DNA of 39,537 nt from Hepatocystis sp. ex Piliocolobus tephrosceles (Eukaryota > Apicomplexa > Aconoidasida > Haemosporida > Plasmodiidae), in contig CABPSV020000047.1 in NCBI GenBank assembly GCA_902459845.2, forward strand, positions 1 through 39,537, read 5' to 3'. The notes under the pieces were generated by a model. The model had not been told where the DNA came from, did no database searches, and saw only the letters and a program-made list of their open reading frames with translations. The translations under genes and the position numbers were made by a program. This document shows, piece by piece, positions 1 through 9,675 of the stretch (positions are counted from its first letter, which is position 1; every line of letters starts with the position of its first letter).

Positions 1-242
1 GTAAAAATATGTTTGTAAAAATATGTTTGTAAAAATATGTTTGTAAAAATATGTTTGTAAAAATATGTTTGTAAAAATATGTTTGTAAAAATATGTTTGT
101 AAAAATATGTTTGTAAAAATATGTTTGTAAAAATATGTTTGTAAAAAATATGTTTGTAAAAAATATGTTTGTAAAAAATATGTTTGTAAAAATGTCTGTA
201 AAAATGTCTGTAAAAACATGTTTGTAAAAATATGTCTGTAAA
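1..242. repeat. 14-bp minisatellite at the window edge
   Basis: About a dozen head-to-tail copies of the unit gtaaaaatatgttt start at base 1. Later copies gain an A (15 bp) or shorten to gtaaaaatgtct, and the array decays by about 242. The left side is cut by the window, so the true length is unknown. Confidence 0.97.
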
Positions 243-559
243 GGAATAAACAAATTTATATACGTCTATATGTGGATACGTACACATAAATTTTTTGTTT
301 TACATTAAACACGTATCTACACGATACAGGTGCACGCACACTTGCCCATTTTTGATTTTTTATTCTTATAAAAAGTAAAAATTAAAAAATAAATTATTTT
401 TATTATATTGTACTATAACGTAATTATAAAACATATGTAACCGTGTGATGCTATACTTTTGTTATATGTAATTTTCTTTTTTTTTTTTTTTATGTATTTT
501 TTTTTATGTTATATATTTGTTTATGTTATACATTATATATGTCATATATTTTTTTTAAG

Positions 560-560
<1 letters not shown>

Positions 561-603
<43 letters not shown>
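561..603. repeat. (TA)n microsatellite
   Basis: An uninterrupted TA dinucleotide run of about 20 repeats, of the kind common in A+T-rich Plasmodium intergenic DNA. It produces a spurious Tyr/Ile open frame. Confidence 0.95.
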
Positions 604-611
<8 letters not shown>

Positions 612-1123
612 TTTTTTTTTTTTGTAAAACTTTATAAAACTAAGCTAAAATTATTATTATGATATTATCAACATGTCAATTATTTATATATCATTTATTT
701 AGTATATTCCTTTTTTTCTTTCTCTTTTTGTGTGCATCTGTTCGAACCATCATCAGTTGTGTTTAATACATTCGTGCATAAAAGGAAATGAATTTTATAC
801 TAAAAAAAATAAAGCCATAAAAAGAAAAATATTTTGTGAATTATTAATTGATAGATATTACGAACTTATATATATTTATATCTATATTAACACAAACGTT
901 ATTTTATCGCTCCAGTTGATAACTTAACAAAAGGGCATATGGTACAACAATATTACTATAGGTTATTTATTTATTTATTTATTTATTTATTTTTTTTTTT
1001 TTTATAAAGTTACATAACTTACAAACATTAAGTCAGACCATATATAATTAATTTGTAAAAATCACTTAAAATTATAAGCCTCTTTTTTTTTTTTTTTTTT
1101 AAATCATTTTCAAAATAAAGAAA

Positions 1124-1165
1124 AAAAAAATGTTTCAAAATAGATCATTTTTGAAACATTTTTTT
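1124..1165. repeat. Perfect inverted repeat, 17-bp stem and 8-nt loop
   Basis: The left arm 1124-1140 (aaaaaaatgtttcaaaa) is exactly complementary to the right arm 1149-1165, separated by the loop tagatcat. Seven pairs are the A/T run and ten are mixed sequence (tgtttcaaaa), so only part of the stem can be explained by facing poly(A) and poly(T). The function is unknown. Confidence 0.85.
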
Positions 1166-1431
1166 GTTACATTGTTTTATTATAATTGTTGGAGACCCAA
1201 AATTATATGTTAAACCTAGGTAATATGTTAAAGATAAAATAAAATTATTTGACATTTTTTTTTTTTTTTTTTTTAATGCTTCCAAGGTATATTAAATTAT
1301 ATTTTTTTATTTATTTGTAAATATTTAAAATAAAATGAACTCCCGCGTTATATCATTAATCACTCAACTTTTTATATATTTTTACATTTTTTATATTTAT
1401 TATTTTTTTTTTTTTTTTTTTTTTTAAGTTT

Positions 1432-1572
1432 ACATTACGTTACTCTGATTTTTATATTTTATATATTTTTTAAAGCTCACATTAGGTTACTCTGATTTTT
1501 ATATTTTATATATTTTTTAAAGTTTTTACATTACGTTTTTATGATTTTTACATTTTTTATTTTTTTTAAGCT
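1432..1572. repeat. Degenerate 47-bp direct repeat, about 2.5 to 3 copies
   Basis: Copies begin at 1432, 1479 and 1528, each starting acatta(c/g)g and carrying ctgatttttatattt or a variant, followed by a T run and an aag(c/t)t end. The first two copies are nearly identical and the third is diverged. Confidence 0.85.
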
Positions 1573-1747
1573 TATAGTAATTTTATTTTAATTTTTTCTG
1601 TACCAATGATATAATGATATGTTTTATTTATTTTATTTTTCTCCACTTTTATTTTAAGTTAGTACATATATATATATCAATCAGAATCACACAGGTATGA
1701 TACTTTGTAATCAAAATATATATACACAAAAAAAAAAAAATAAATAA

Positions 1748-1783
<36 letters not shown>

Positions 1784-1959
1784 AGAGAGAGAGAGATGAG
1801 GGTATATATGCTTGTGCTTAATAAAGCACGATATATTTCTTAATAACACTTTTAATATCATATTATAAGCATTTACATAAATATATATGTACATAGCTTG
1901 TATGTGTATATAAAATTACTTATACGGATATATAATTGTTTAACTCTTTTTTTGAATAA

Positions 1960-2574
1960 ATGGAAGGTACCGATTATTTTCGATTGGATATAAACCCAGA
2001 TACAAATGGCATGTCTAGGAAAGAGATTAATAACATAGAAGATAAAAATGAATTGTTTTGTTTTATATGTTTAGAAAATGATTTAGAAAATGGTGCTTTA
2101 GTATCATGTTGCTCATTATGTACTGGACGTGTTCATGTAAAATGTTGGTATAATTTAAGAGAAATTCAGAAATTAAGTTCGTTAAGATCTAAGTTATTAG
2201 GTTTAAATAAAATAGATCCTTTAATATGTTCGATTTGTAAAACAGGTAAAGCACGGATAAAACATGAAAAAGATATGAAGTGGTTAAATAAAAATAATAG
2301 TAATAATGAATATTTACAAGACGAGTTATTAAAGACAGTTGCTTCAATTTTAAATAGTGAAACAAATGAAAATCAATTTTCTTTTTTACATTTTAGACAT
2401 ATATACTTTTTTAATATAATATCTTTAATGATACTAATTACTGTGATCATTATATTAACTGTAGTTTTTCATTTTACATTTACATTTGTTTTTCTGTTTA
2501 TGCTTCTATTATTTTACGAAATGATTGTTTTACAAATAATGTTATACATATATATTAAAATTAGGTACAATTAA
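1960..2574 (+). CDS. C4HC3 (RING-CH/RING-like) zinc-finger membrane protein
   Basis: The product has 204 residues. Eight metal-ligand candidates are spaced as a cross-brace finger: C34-x2-C37, C50 or C51 and C54, H59-x2-C62, then C90-x2-C93. After a Lys/Asn linker come two strongly hydrophobic stretches (about 148-171 and 173-199), so the chain looks like an N-terminal finger anchored by a membrane hairpin. This layout is typical of membrane-bound MARCH-type E3 ubiquitin ligases. That ligase role is inferred from architecture. The C-x2-C-x4-H-x2-C core departs from the usual RING-CH spacing, so a PHD-like or degenerate RING finger is possible. The ATG is the first one in frame after the upstream poly(A)/GA tract. 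It converges on the gene at 3555-4127, about 1 kb away. Confidence 0.75.
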   Translation: MEGTDYFRLDINPDTNGMSRKEINNIEDKNELFCFICLENDLENGALVSCCSLCTGRVHVKCWYNLREIQKLSSLRSKLLGLNKIDPLICSICKTGKARIKHEKDMKWLNKNNSNNEYLQDELLKTVASILNSETNENQFSFLHFRHIYFFNIISLMILITVIIILTVVFHFTFTFVFLFMLLLFYEMIVLQIMLYIYIKIRYN

Positions 2575-2830
2575 TTGATGTTTTTAAAAAAATAAAATAA
2601 ATAAATAATAATAATGCTAATGTGATTGAAGTATATTTATATTTTGTTAAACAGAACAAAAAAAACTTATGTTCAAAAGTGTCATTACTTCTGCTTATTT
2701 ATTTGTTGGCTTCTTCGCTTTTTTGTGTATTTGCTTATTTATTCATTTATTTATTTATCCATTTATTTATTTTTTCTTTTTTTAAATCTTAATAAATATG
2801 CATCCATGAGCATATATACCCGTGTTTTTA

Positions 2831-2874
<44 letters not shown>

Positions 2875-3217
2875 TTAAGAATCATTTTACATTTTTCAAT
2901 TATCACACGTTTATCACATGTTTTTCGCGTTTAGTATTATGCTTTTTTTTTTTTTTATTTTATTTTTTTAGTTATTATATGTAAGCCCTTTTTTCAAGTT
3001 TTAAGTATAATTAAAATTGTAACACTTTAGTTACAAATGTATGTCACAAAAAGTTGTTCAACAAACTTTATAAACACAATAAAAATGTTACGTTTTTTTT
3101 TATGATATTATAGAGCAGAGTTAAAATAAAAACAAAACAAAAACAAAAACAAAAACAAAAACAAAAACAAAAACAAAAACAAAAACAAAAACAAAAACAA
3201 AAACAAAAACAAAAACA

Positions 3218-3260
<43 letters not shown>

Positions 3261-3554
3261 AAAAACAAAAATAAAAACAAAAACGGAATATAACGTCATA
3301 TAAAAAAATATAAAAATATATAACATGGTATGACACGAAGTAGTATTACAAAAAAAAAAAAAAAAAAAAAAAAAATATGAATAATATTGTGAGTAAAATT
3401 GACATATAATTTAAAAGAAAAATTTTGATAGTAATCAAAAACAGCGATTTTGAAATAATTAAAAGTACATTCGTATGTGTGTAGATGTTTGTTTTAGGCT
3501 TTTTTTTTTTTTTTTTTTTTTTTATGATTCCTATTGTTTACAATTAAAAAAATT
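2575..3554. other. Convergent intergenic region (3' ends of two genes)
   Basis: Lies between two genes pointing toward each other, so it should hold both 3' UTRs. It contains ATTT-type repeats, a (TA)n run at 2837-2866, an AAAAAC array at 3127-3283 and long poly(A)/poly(T) runs. No gene is seen; the Phe/Cys-rich antisense frames over the AAAAAC array are artefacts. Confidence 0.8.
3127..3283. repeat. AAAAAC hexanucleotide array
   Basis: More than 20 copies of aaaaac, with five-base (aaaac) and T-containing (aaaaat) variants at the ends. Because the unit is a multiple of three, it leaves open frames on the minus strand that are not genes. Confidence 0.95.
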
Positions 3555-4127
3555 TTATCTAATCCACTGCTCAGCTAAATTGTGATAAAAGTTGTCTTGT
3601 TCTGTCAATCTTGATTTATCAAATGTATAATCACTTATTTCATTAAACATCTGTTTTATTCTATTATTCCTATAATTAACATTTTGATTATTGAGAATAT
3701 TGGGTCTTAAATAATTAGATACGATAGAATTATATTCTTCCTCTTGATCTTGCTCTTTATTATTTTTTTTCATATATTTAATTCGATTTATTAACATAAG
3801 TAATTGTTCTATTTGTTGCTTCTGAATGTTTAACACGTAGTTTATTTTTTTTTTATCTTCTTCCATTAGTCTTATTTCATTTTTCATATCAATTAAAAAA
3901 GTATTATTTTCTTGTTCTATCGTTTCAATCGTATTCCAGTATTGAGGTTCGTGATTGTAATGTATATTGAATGAAGGTAAGGCCGAATCGAGAGTTGTAT
4001 CATCATCTGATATTGTATTAGGAGCAGGTGGGAAATTTTCATTTCCACGTCTAACTGGGTTCATACAATTTACATACGCACAGGAAATGCAAAAAATAAA
4101 AATAAATATTGCAAGACCACCTTTCAT
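3555..4127 (-). CDS. Small secreted protein, function unknown
   Basis: The product has 190 residues. The ATG is read from 4127 downward. An N-terminal hydrophobic segment (about residues 4-18) ends in small residues and Cys, which is a good secretory signal peptide. The mature part is polar: an acidic and Ser/Thr-rich stretch (about 28-50), then an amphipathic, probably coiled-coil helix (about 70-120, Lys/Glu/Ile/Leu), an Asn-rich linker and a C-terminal helix. No second membrane segment is seen. No RxLxE/Q/D (PEXEL) export motif is seen after the signal, so secretion or delivery to an apical organelle, vacuole or surface is likelier than PEXEL export into the host cell. I do not recognise the family. 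It lies divergent to gyrB across about 1.4 kb. Confidence 0.65.
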   Translation of the reverse strand: MKGGLAIFIFIFCISCAYVNCMNPVRRGNENFPPAPNTISDDDTTLDSALPSFNIHYNHEPQYWNTIETIEQENNTFLIDMKNEIRLMEEDKKKINYVLNIQKQQIEQLLMLINRIKYMKKNNKEQDQEEEYNSIVSNYLRPNILNNQNVNYRNNRIKQMFNEISDYTFDKSRLTEQDNFYHNLAEQWIR

Positions 4128-4179
4128 TTTTACTTTGTTTATTAAATAAAAAAAAATAAAATAAAATAAAAAAATAAAT

Positions 4180-4263
4180 AAATAAAATAAAAAAATAAAT
4201 AAATAAAATAAAAAAATAAATAAATAAAATAAAAAAATAAATAAATAAAATAAAAAAATAAAT
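4180..4263. repeat. 21-bp tandem repeat near a divergent promoter
   Basis: About four copies of a 21-bp A/T unit (only A and T). It lies about 50-135 bp upstream of the minus-strand ATG at 4127, in the expected 5' UTR or promoter of that gene. The Phe/Ile/Leu antisense frame over it is not a gene. Confidence 0.85.
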
Positions 4264-4600
4264 AAAATAAAATAAAATAGAATCGGATAGAGTAAAAATT
4301 AAAAAATTAAAAAAGAAAGCCAAATAGAACAAACTTACAATCAATTAGAGTAAAACAGAACAAAAAAATAAAATAATTTTAGACCGAAAAATTAAAAGAC
4401 AAAAAAAAAAAAAAAAAAAAAAAAAAAATGTGAATATATATATATAAACGTATAAGTAATGCATATGTATAAGACATTTTTTGTGATACCCTAATGTGTA
4501 TTTACACAGAATAAATCAAGCTTAAGAACATGTAAACACTTGATATGTGTTTCAAAATATACAAAGTATACTATTTTGTAACATATACACATTAACATAT

Positions 4601-4636
<36 letters not shown>

Positions 4637-4810
4637 GTGTGTATGACACAGCATATAAGCAATTTAATTTATAAATATGATATAGGTCATTTTTTAATTC
4701 TATTGTGAATAATATGAATTGTGTTGTAGAACGTCTTTTTTTTTTTTTTTTTTTTTTTCTTTTGTATTTGATCGATTGGGAAAATCGACATTTTTTATAC
4801 TCCATTTTGG

Positions 4811-4846
<36 letters not shown>

Positions 4847-5165
4847 AGTTTATATAAAAATATGTTAAAAGAAAATACAATAAAAATATATTACTATGAG
4901 AAACGTTTATGATATAATAGTAAGGTTATGGATTTTTTTTTTTTTTTTTTGAGCTTTGAATAGCTTACTATGACACAAGCGTATATTTATGGATAGGTAC
5001 TTCCTTCCTCCATTCCCCCCTCCCACTTTATTTATTTTTTTTTTTTTTTTAATTTGTTATTAATGATTTGTTATGACGCATATAAATATATGAATAGGTA
5101 CTTATGTTTTTTCTCTTTTTTTTCGATGCCCTTGTTTCTTATATTTTAATGATTTAATTATATGT

Positions 5166-5240
5166 TTATTCGTTCATTTGTTTATTCGTTTATTCGTTCA
5201 TTTGTTTATTCGTTTATTTGTTTATTCGTTTATTCGTTCG
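5166..5240. repeat. Imperfect tttattcg/tttgttcg array
   Basis: Alternating 8-bp units of tttattcg, ttcatttg and tttattcgttcg run for about 75 bp in the upstream region of gyrB. This is a simple-sequence expansion. Confidence 0.8.
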
Positions 5241-5428
5241 TTTACTTATTTTTTACTCTCCTGCAATTTAGCAGTAAGCTACAATACATATGGCGATTTG
5301 GAATTTTAAAAAAAAATAAAATAAAATAATTTAGCACTATACTATACAGAATAAATGAAAATTAAATATGTAACTGCTTGTATATCCTTTTTTTTACATT
5401 CTTTTTTTTTACATCCTTTTTTACATTC

Positions 5429-5460
5429 ATGAATTTGCAAAAATGAATGAATATACATAG
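5429..5460 (+). promoter_or_regulatory. Two overlapping short uORFs in the gyrB leader
   Basis: ATG at 5429 opens a five-codon frame (MNLQK) ending with TGA at 5444-5446. ATG at 5443 opens a second five-codon frame (MNEYT) ending with TAG at 5458-5460. Both end about 100 nt before the gyrB ATG and would matter only if transcription starts upstream of 5429, which the sequence cannot show. Confidence 0.45.
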
Positions 5461-5555
5461 TGACGAACGAGCGAATTAATTAATCGACAAACGAACAAAC
5501 TGATTAGTTGACAAAAACGAGCGAACAGTTTAACAGACAAGTAAAAAGTGACAGA

Positions 5556-5853
5556 ATGCGAATACGCCTATATAACACACTTTATGTTTTGTTATTTCTT
5601 ATAAACGGTATATTATCATATAATGGAAAAAAAAATACAAATCAAATTGTAACTGAAAATATACAAAAGTCGTATAATTTTAATTTTAGTAAAAAAAGAA
5701 AAAACAAAAAGTTAAATAGTTTTTGTTCTTTACAATGTAATAATGTGAAAATACTACAAAGAAAAAAAGTAAAAAATAAAATAAAATTTTATTTTATTAA
5801 TAAGTTACAACAGTTTTGCAGTGTAAACGGAGAGGAGAGAAGAGAGTCCAACT

Positions 5854-5892
<39 letters not shown>

Positions 5893-8800
5893 CCAACCGT
5901 AACATATATAGTTACAATAATAAACGAACATTTCGATGTAATAATTATGATGCAAGGGACATAGTAATTTTAGAAGGGTTAGAGGCTGTTAGAAAAAGGC
6001 CTGGGATGTATATAGGTAATACCGATGTGAGTGGTTTACATCAGTTGTTATTTGAATTGGTTGATAATGCAGTAGATGAATATGATAATTTCGAATGTAA
6101 TAAAATAAAAGTAATTATACATAAGGATGAAAGTATAACAGTTGAAGATAATGGAAGAGGTATTCCATGCGATATCCATGAGAAAACGGGAAAGTCCGCA
6201 TTAGAAACAGTTTTAACAGTTTTACATTCTGGTGCTAAATTTTATGATGATTTTTCTGAAAAGAATACTATAGAACGTGATGAATATAAAACAGTGAAAT
6301 GTGAAAAATCACATGACCATATGAACGAAAATAATAAATTTGGTAAAGATTTATCAGAGAATACAATCGAAGGGGATAATATTAGTAATAGTAGTAACAA
6401 CCAAAAAAAAAATAAAAAGAATAAACAAGAAAAGAAGCAAATGTATAAATATTCATCAGGGTTACATGGAGTCGGTCTATCCGTTTCTAATGCATTAAGT
6501 AGTTATATGAAAGTAAAAGTATTTCGAAATAAAAAAGTTTATAATATTGAACTTGAAAAAGGTAAAGTTGTAAAAGAGTTAAATGTTACTGATGATGATT
6601 ATGTTGTAAATAGAAGAGGAACACAAATACGTTATAAACCTGATAGTACCATTTTTCGAAATAATATAAAACATAATAGTGAAATAATAAAAAAACGTTT
6701 CCATCAATTAGCATATTTAAATGATAAATTAACTTTTTATTTTTATGATGAAAGAGTTGGGTTTAATAAAAATGTTAAGAAAAACGTGTTACCAAGAAAT
6801 GATAATATAACGAATGACATGGATGATAGGATGGATCAGATAGGTGTGATGGATCCGATAAAAGAAATAAACCCAGCAGAAATAAACCCAGAAGAAATAA
6901 ACCCAGAAGAAATAAACCCAGAAGAAATAAACCCAGCAGAAATAGACGTAGCAAAAATAGACGTAACAAAAATAGACGTAGCAAAAATAGACGTAGCAAA
7001 AATAGACGTAGCAGAAATAAACTTATCTGATTATAATGATAAGATAAATAAATACAATTTTGAAATAATAAAACATGAGGGAGGACTAAATGAATATATT
7101 GAACATTTAACAAAAGGTTTACAAAACTTATTTAAAGATAATGATAAAATAATTAGTTTATCTTGTTATAGAAATAATATACATGTGGATTTAAAAATGA
7201 AGTGGTTAGCTAATAATTACAATGAAAATATTATAAGTTTTGTAAATAATGTTAATACAACTAGTGGCGGTACACATGTTGATGCTTTAAAATACGCTTT
7301 AACTAAATGTGTTAATTATAGTATTAAAAAAACAGATTCTATTAAAAATTTTATTAATGTACCAGGTGAGTATATAAGAGAAGGGTTAACAGCTATTTTA
7401 TGTATAAAAATGGAAAATCCTGAATTTGAAGGACAAACAAAAAGTAAATTAGGTTCTCATAAAATAAAACATTTATTAGAAACATTAATTTTTGAAAAAT
7501 TATCTGAAATATTTGATTTTGAACATAATTTATTACAAAAAATATATTTTAAAGCATTACAAGCTAAAAAAAATGATGAAGAAGCCAAAGCAGCACGTGA
7601 TATGATTCGATCAAAGAATACTCAATACTTTAGTACAATATTGCCTGGTAAACTAGTCGATTGTATTAGTGATGACACAGACAAAAATGAATTATTTATT
7701 GTGGAAGGTGATAGTGCTGCAGGTAGTGCCAAACAAGCCAGAAATAGAGAGATACAAGCTATTTTACCTTTAAAAGGTAAAATCTTAAATGTAGAAAAAA
7801 TAAAAAATAATAAAAAAATTTTCGAAAATATAGAATTAAAATCATTAATAACGGCTATTGGTTTAAGTGTAAATTATAATAATAATAAAATTGGAAAAGG
7901 TTATAATAATAATGTTGTGGATAAAAAAAAAAGGAGTAATATTAGTGTAAAAACAGGAGTGCAATTGAATGATACACAACAAATTGGTGTCATACAACAT
8001 GAAAAATGTAACAAAAATGACAGTGGTAATGACAGTGGTAATGACAGTGGTAAAAGCAGTGGTAACAACAGTGGTAACAACAGTGGTAACAACAGTGGTA
8101 ACAACAGTGGTAACGACAGTGACAAAAGCAGTGATAACGACAGTAGTAACATGTTAAATGTAAATAAAAAAAACATAATTTCTTTAACTAATCCATTAAG
8201 ATATGGTAAAATAATTATTATGACTGATGCTGATGTAGATGGAGAACATATACGTATATTAATATTAACTTTTTTATATAAATTTCAAAAAGAAATTATT
8301 CTAAATGGTAATGTATATATTGCTTGTCCACCCTTATATAAAATCACATACAATCATTTCTTTAATCAAAATATAAAAAAAATGGTTATGCAAAAATTTA
8401 ATGTTACTACAAAAGGTTCGAAATATATTATTCATACTTATTCAGATAAGGAGTTAGCGGACTTATTGAAATTATTAGACAATGATAAAGCATTAGCACA
8501 TGAATATAAAAAAACAAAAAAAAAAACAGATTCCTTACATAACAATAATAACATGAACGTATATAATGAAGCTTATAATAAAAACGGAGATATTTCTATT
8601 TTTGAAAATACACTATTTGACACGGAGCAGGAAGACACAAAACAGGAAGACATATTAGAAAATGAAACAAACGATGACAAACACATCGTAAACAACAACT
8701 TAGATAAAATTGATAGTTCAACATTATTTACAGTTTCTAAAAAGTATGAAATACAAAGGTTTAAAGGTTTGGGAGAAATGATGGCTGACCAATTGTGGAG

Positions 8801-8951
8801 TACCACCATGGACCCCAACGTACGTAAATTAATACGCGTTACGATAAGCGATGCTGAAAAAGCTAACGAGTTGATTAATTTGTTAATGGGGGACAATTCG
8901 AAATTACGTAAAACTTTTATTCGAAAATATTCAACTACTTTGTCTGACTGA
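5556..8951 (+). CDS. gyrB: DNA gyrase subunit B, apicoplast-targeted
   Basis: ATP-driven subunit of the type IIA topoisomerase that supercoils apicoplast DNA with GyrA. The longest open frame starts at TTG 5508, right after an in-frame TAG at 5505. The first ATG is 5556, giving 1131 residues and exposing a signal peptide (about 1-22), followed by a Lys/Asn-rich transit region with a 12-Ser run. The GHKL ATPase follows: RPGMYIG, the ELVDNAVDE box (E167), EDNGRGIP and SGLHGVGLSVSNAL. The TOPRIM domain has EGDSAAGSAK (E717) and DADVDGEH (D891, D893, D895). RFKGLGEMM lies near the C-terminus. Catalytic residues are intact. The protein is much longer than the roughly 800-residue bacterial form because of insertions in the ATP lid, the transducer (5-residue repeat), inside TOPRIM (4-residue repeat) and before the C-terminal motif. 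Confidence 0.97.
5856..5891 (+). repeat. AGT run encoding 12 Ser in the GyrB leader
   Basis: Twelve consecutive AGT codons in the transit-peptide region between the signal peptide and the ATPase domain. It is a length-variable microsatellite candidate that should not affect the mature enzyme if the leader is removed. Confidence 0.95.
6864..7013 (+). repeat. 15-bp coding minisatellite in gyrB
   Basis: Ten 5-residue units at residues 437-486. Five are EINPA/E type and five are (E/K)IDV(A/T) type, so two sub-families were expanded one after the other. It sits between the ATPase core and the rest of the transducer region as a species-specific insertion. Confidence 0.95.
8016..8147 (+). repeat. 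12-bp coding minisatellite inside the TOPRIM domain
   Basis: Eleven 4-residue units (NDSG, KSSG, NNSG, NDSD types) at residues 821-864, between the TOPRIM glutamate (E717) and the DxDxD motif (D891). It is hydrophilic and presumably an exposed loop. Confidence 0.95.
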
Positions 8952-9058
8952 ATAATTGACGAATAACTGACTGACTAACTGAATAACTGACTGACTGACT
9001 GACTGACTGACTGACTGACTGACTGACTGACTGAATAACTGACTGACTGACTGACTGA
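8944..9058. repeat. CTGA tetranucleotide array at the gyrB stop codon
   Basis: Repeats of ctga, broken by ataa and similar variants, begin within the last codons of gyrB and continue about 105 bp downstream. A 4-bp unit cycles through all frames, so TGA stops appear in every forward frame. Confidence 0.95.
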
Positions 9059-9513
9059 GTTTGTTTGTTTGTGTGTTGGTGTAAGAAAAATCTTAACCTG
9101 TATTGGTACCTAGTTTTATAGTTCGGGTGTTTGTACTGGCATTTACGATCACGTTTTTTTTTATTTTATTTTTTTTGTTTTTGCTTTAGCAGCACATAAT
9201 ATATACAAATGACAAGCCCATATATTTTTTTTTTTTTTTTTTTTTTTGTCAATTCCATACAAGTTTTTTTTTTGTGCTTTTTTTTTTTTTTTGTGTGTTT
9301 TTTTTTTTTTTATTTGTGCTTTTTTTTTTTTTTATTTGTTCACATTTTTTAGTTACCGATTTTAACATACTTATTAAAAATAACTACATTCAAAATTGTT
9401 TAAACATAATTATAATCTTAATATTGTTGAGAATATAATCACACGCAAGCATGTTGTTATATAAACCAATAAAAATAAAAAAAAAACAGTGGGTATGTCC
9501 CTGTTCGTATATT

Positions 9514-9554
<41 letters not shown>

Positions 9555-9675
9555 GTGTGTGAAAAAAAAAAAAAAAAAAAAACTATTATACAAATTTATG
9601 TACTATACATTAATTCGGTTTTTTATTTTTTAAAAGTTTGATTAACCCTACAAATACTCATGTCTATGTCTAGGT
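8952..9675. other. Convergent intergenic region gyrB/thiM
   Basis: Holds the 3' UTRs of gyrB (+) and thiM (-). It contains a CTGA tetranucleotide array directly after the gyrB stop, several T runs, a (TA)n run at 9519-9548 and a poly(A) tract. No gene is supported. Confidence 0.8.

Larger units (their letters stand above)
1..1959. other. Non-coding flank upstream of the zinc-finger gene
   Basis: No credible gene is seen here. The stretch holds a 14-bp minisatellite at the left edge, a (TA)n run, many poly(T) runs, a perfect hairpin near 1124-1165, a 47-bp degenerate direct repeat at 1432-1570 and a poly(A)/GA run at 1728-1796 close to the gene start. The short open frames it contains are translations of these simple repeats. 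It presumably includes the 5' UTR and promoter of the gene at 1960; no specific promoter element can be assigned by eye. Confidence 0.8.
4128..5555. other. Divergent intergenic region before gyrB
   Basis: This is the shared upstream region of the secreted-protein gene (-) and gyrB (+). It contains a 21-bp array next to the minus-strand start, a (TA)n run near 4613-4636, poly(A) and poly(T) tracts, a rare C-rich patch near 5010-5026, an imperfect tttattcgttcatttg array at 5166-5240 and two overlapping upstream ORFs just before gyrB. No other gene is supported. Confidence 0.8.

Noticed and set aside
1..242. CRISPR-like array at the left edge
   Set aside because: Units are 14 bp, directly abutting and without spacers; it is a minisatellite in a eukaryotic genome.
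459..662. Tyr/Ile/Phe-rich frame at the left side
   Set aside because: Translation of poly(T) and (TA)n only.
3068..3336. Phe/Cys/Val-rich open frames on the minus strand
   Set aside because: They are translations of the AAAAAC hexamer array; three overlapping frames are open at once because the unit is a multiple of three.
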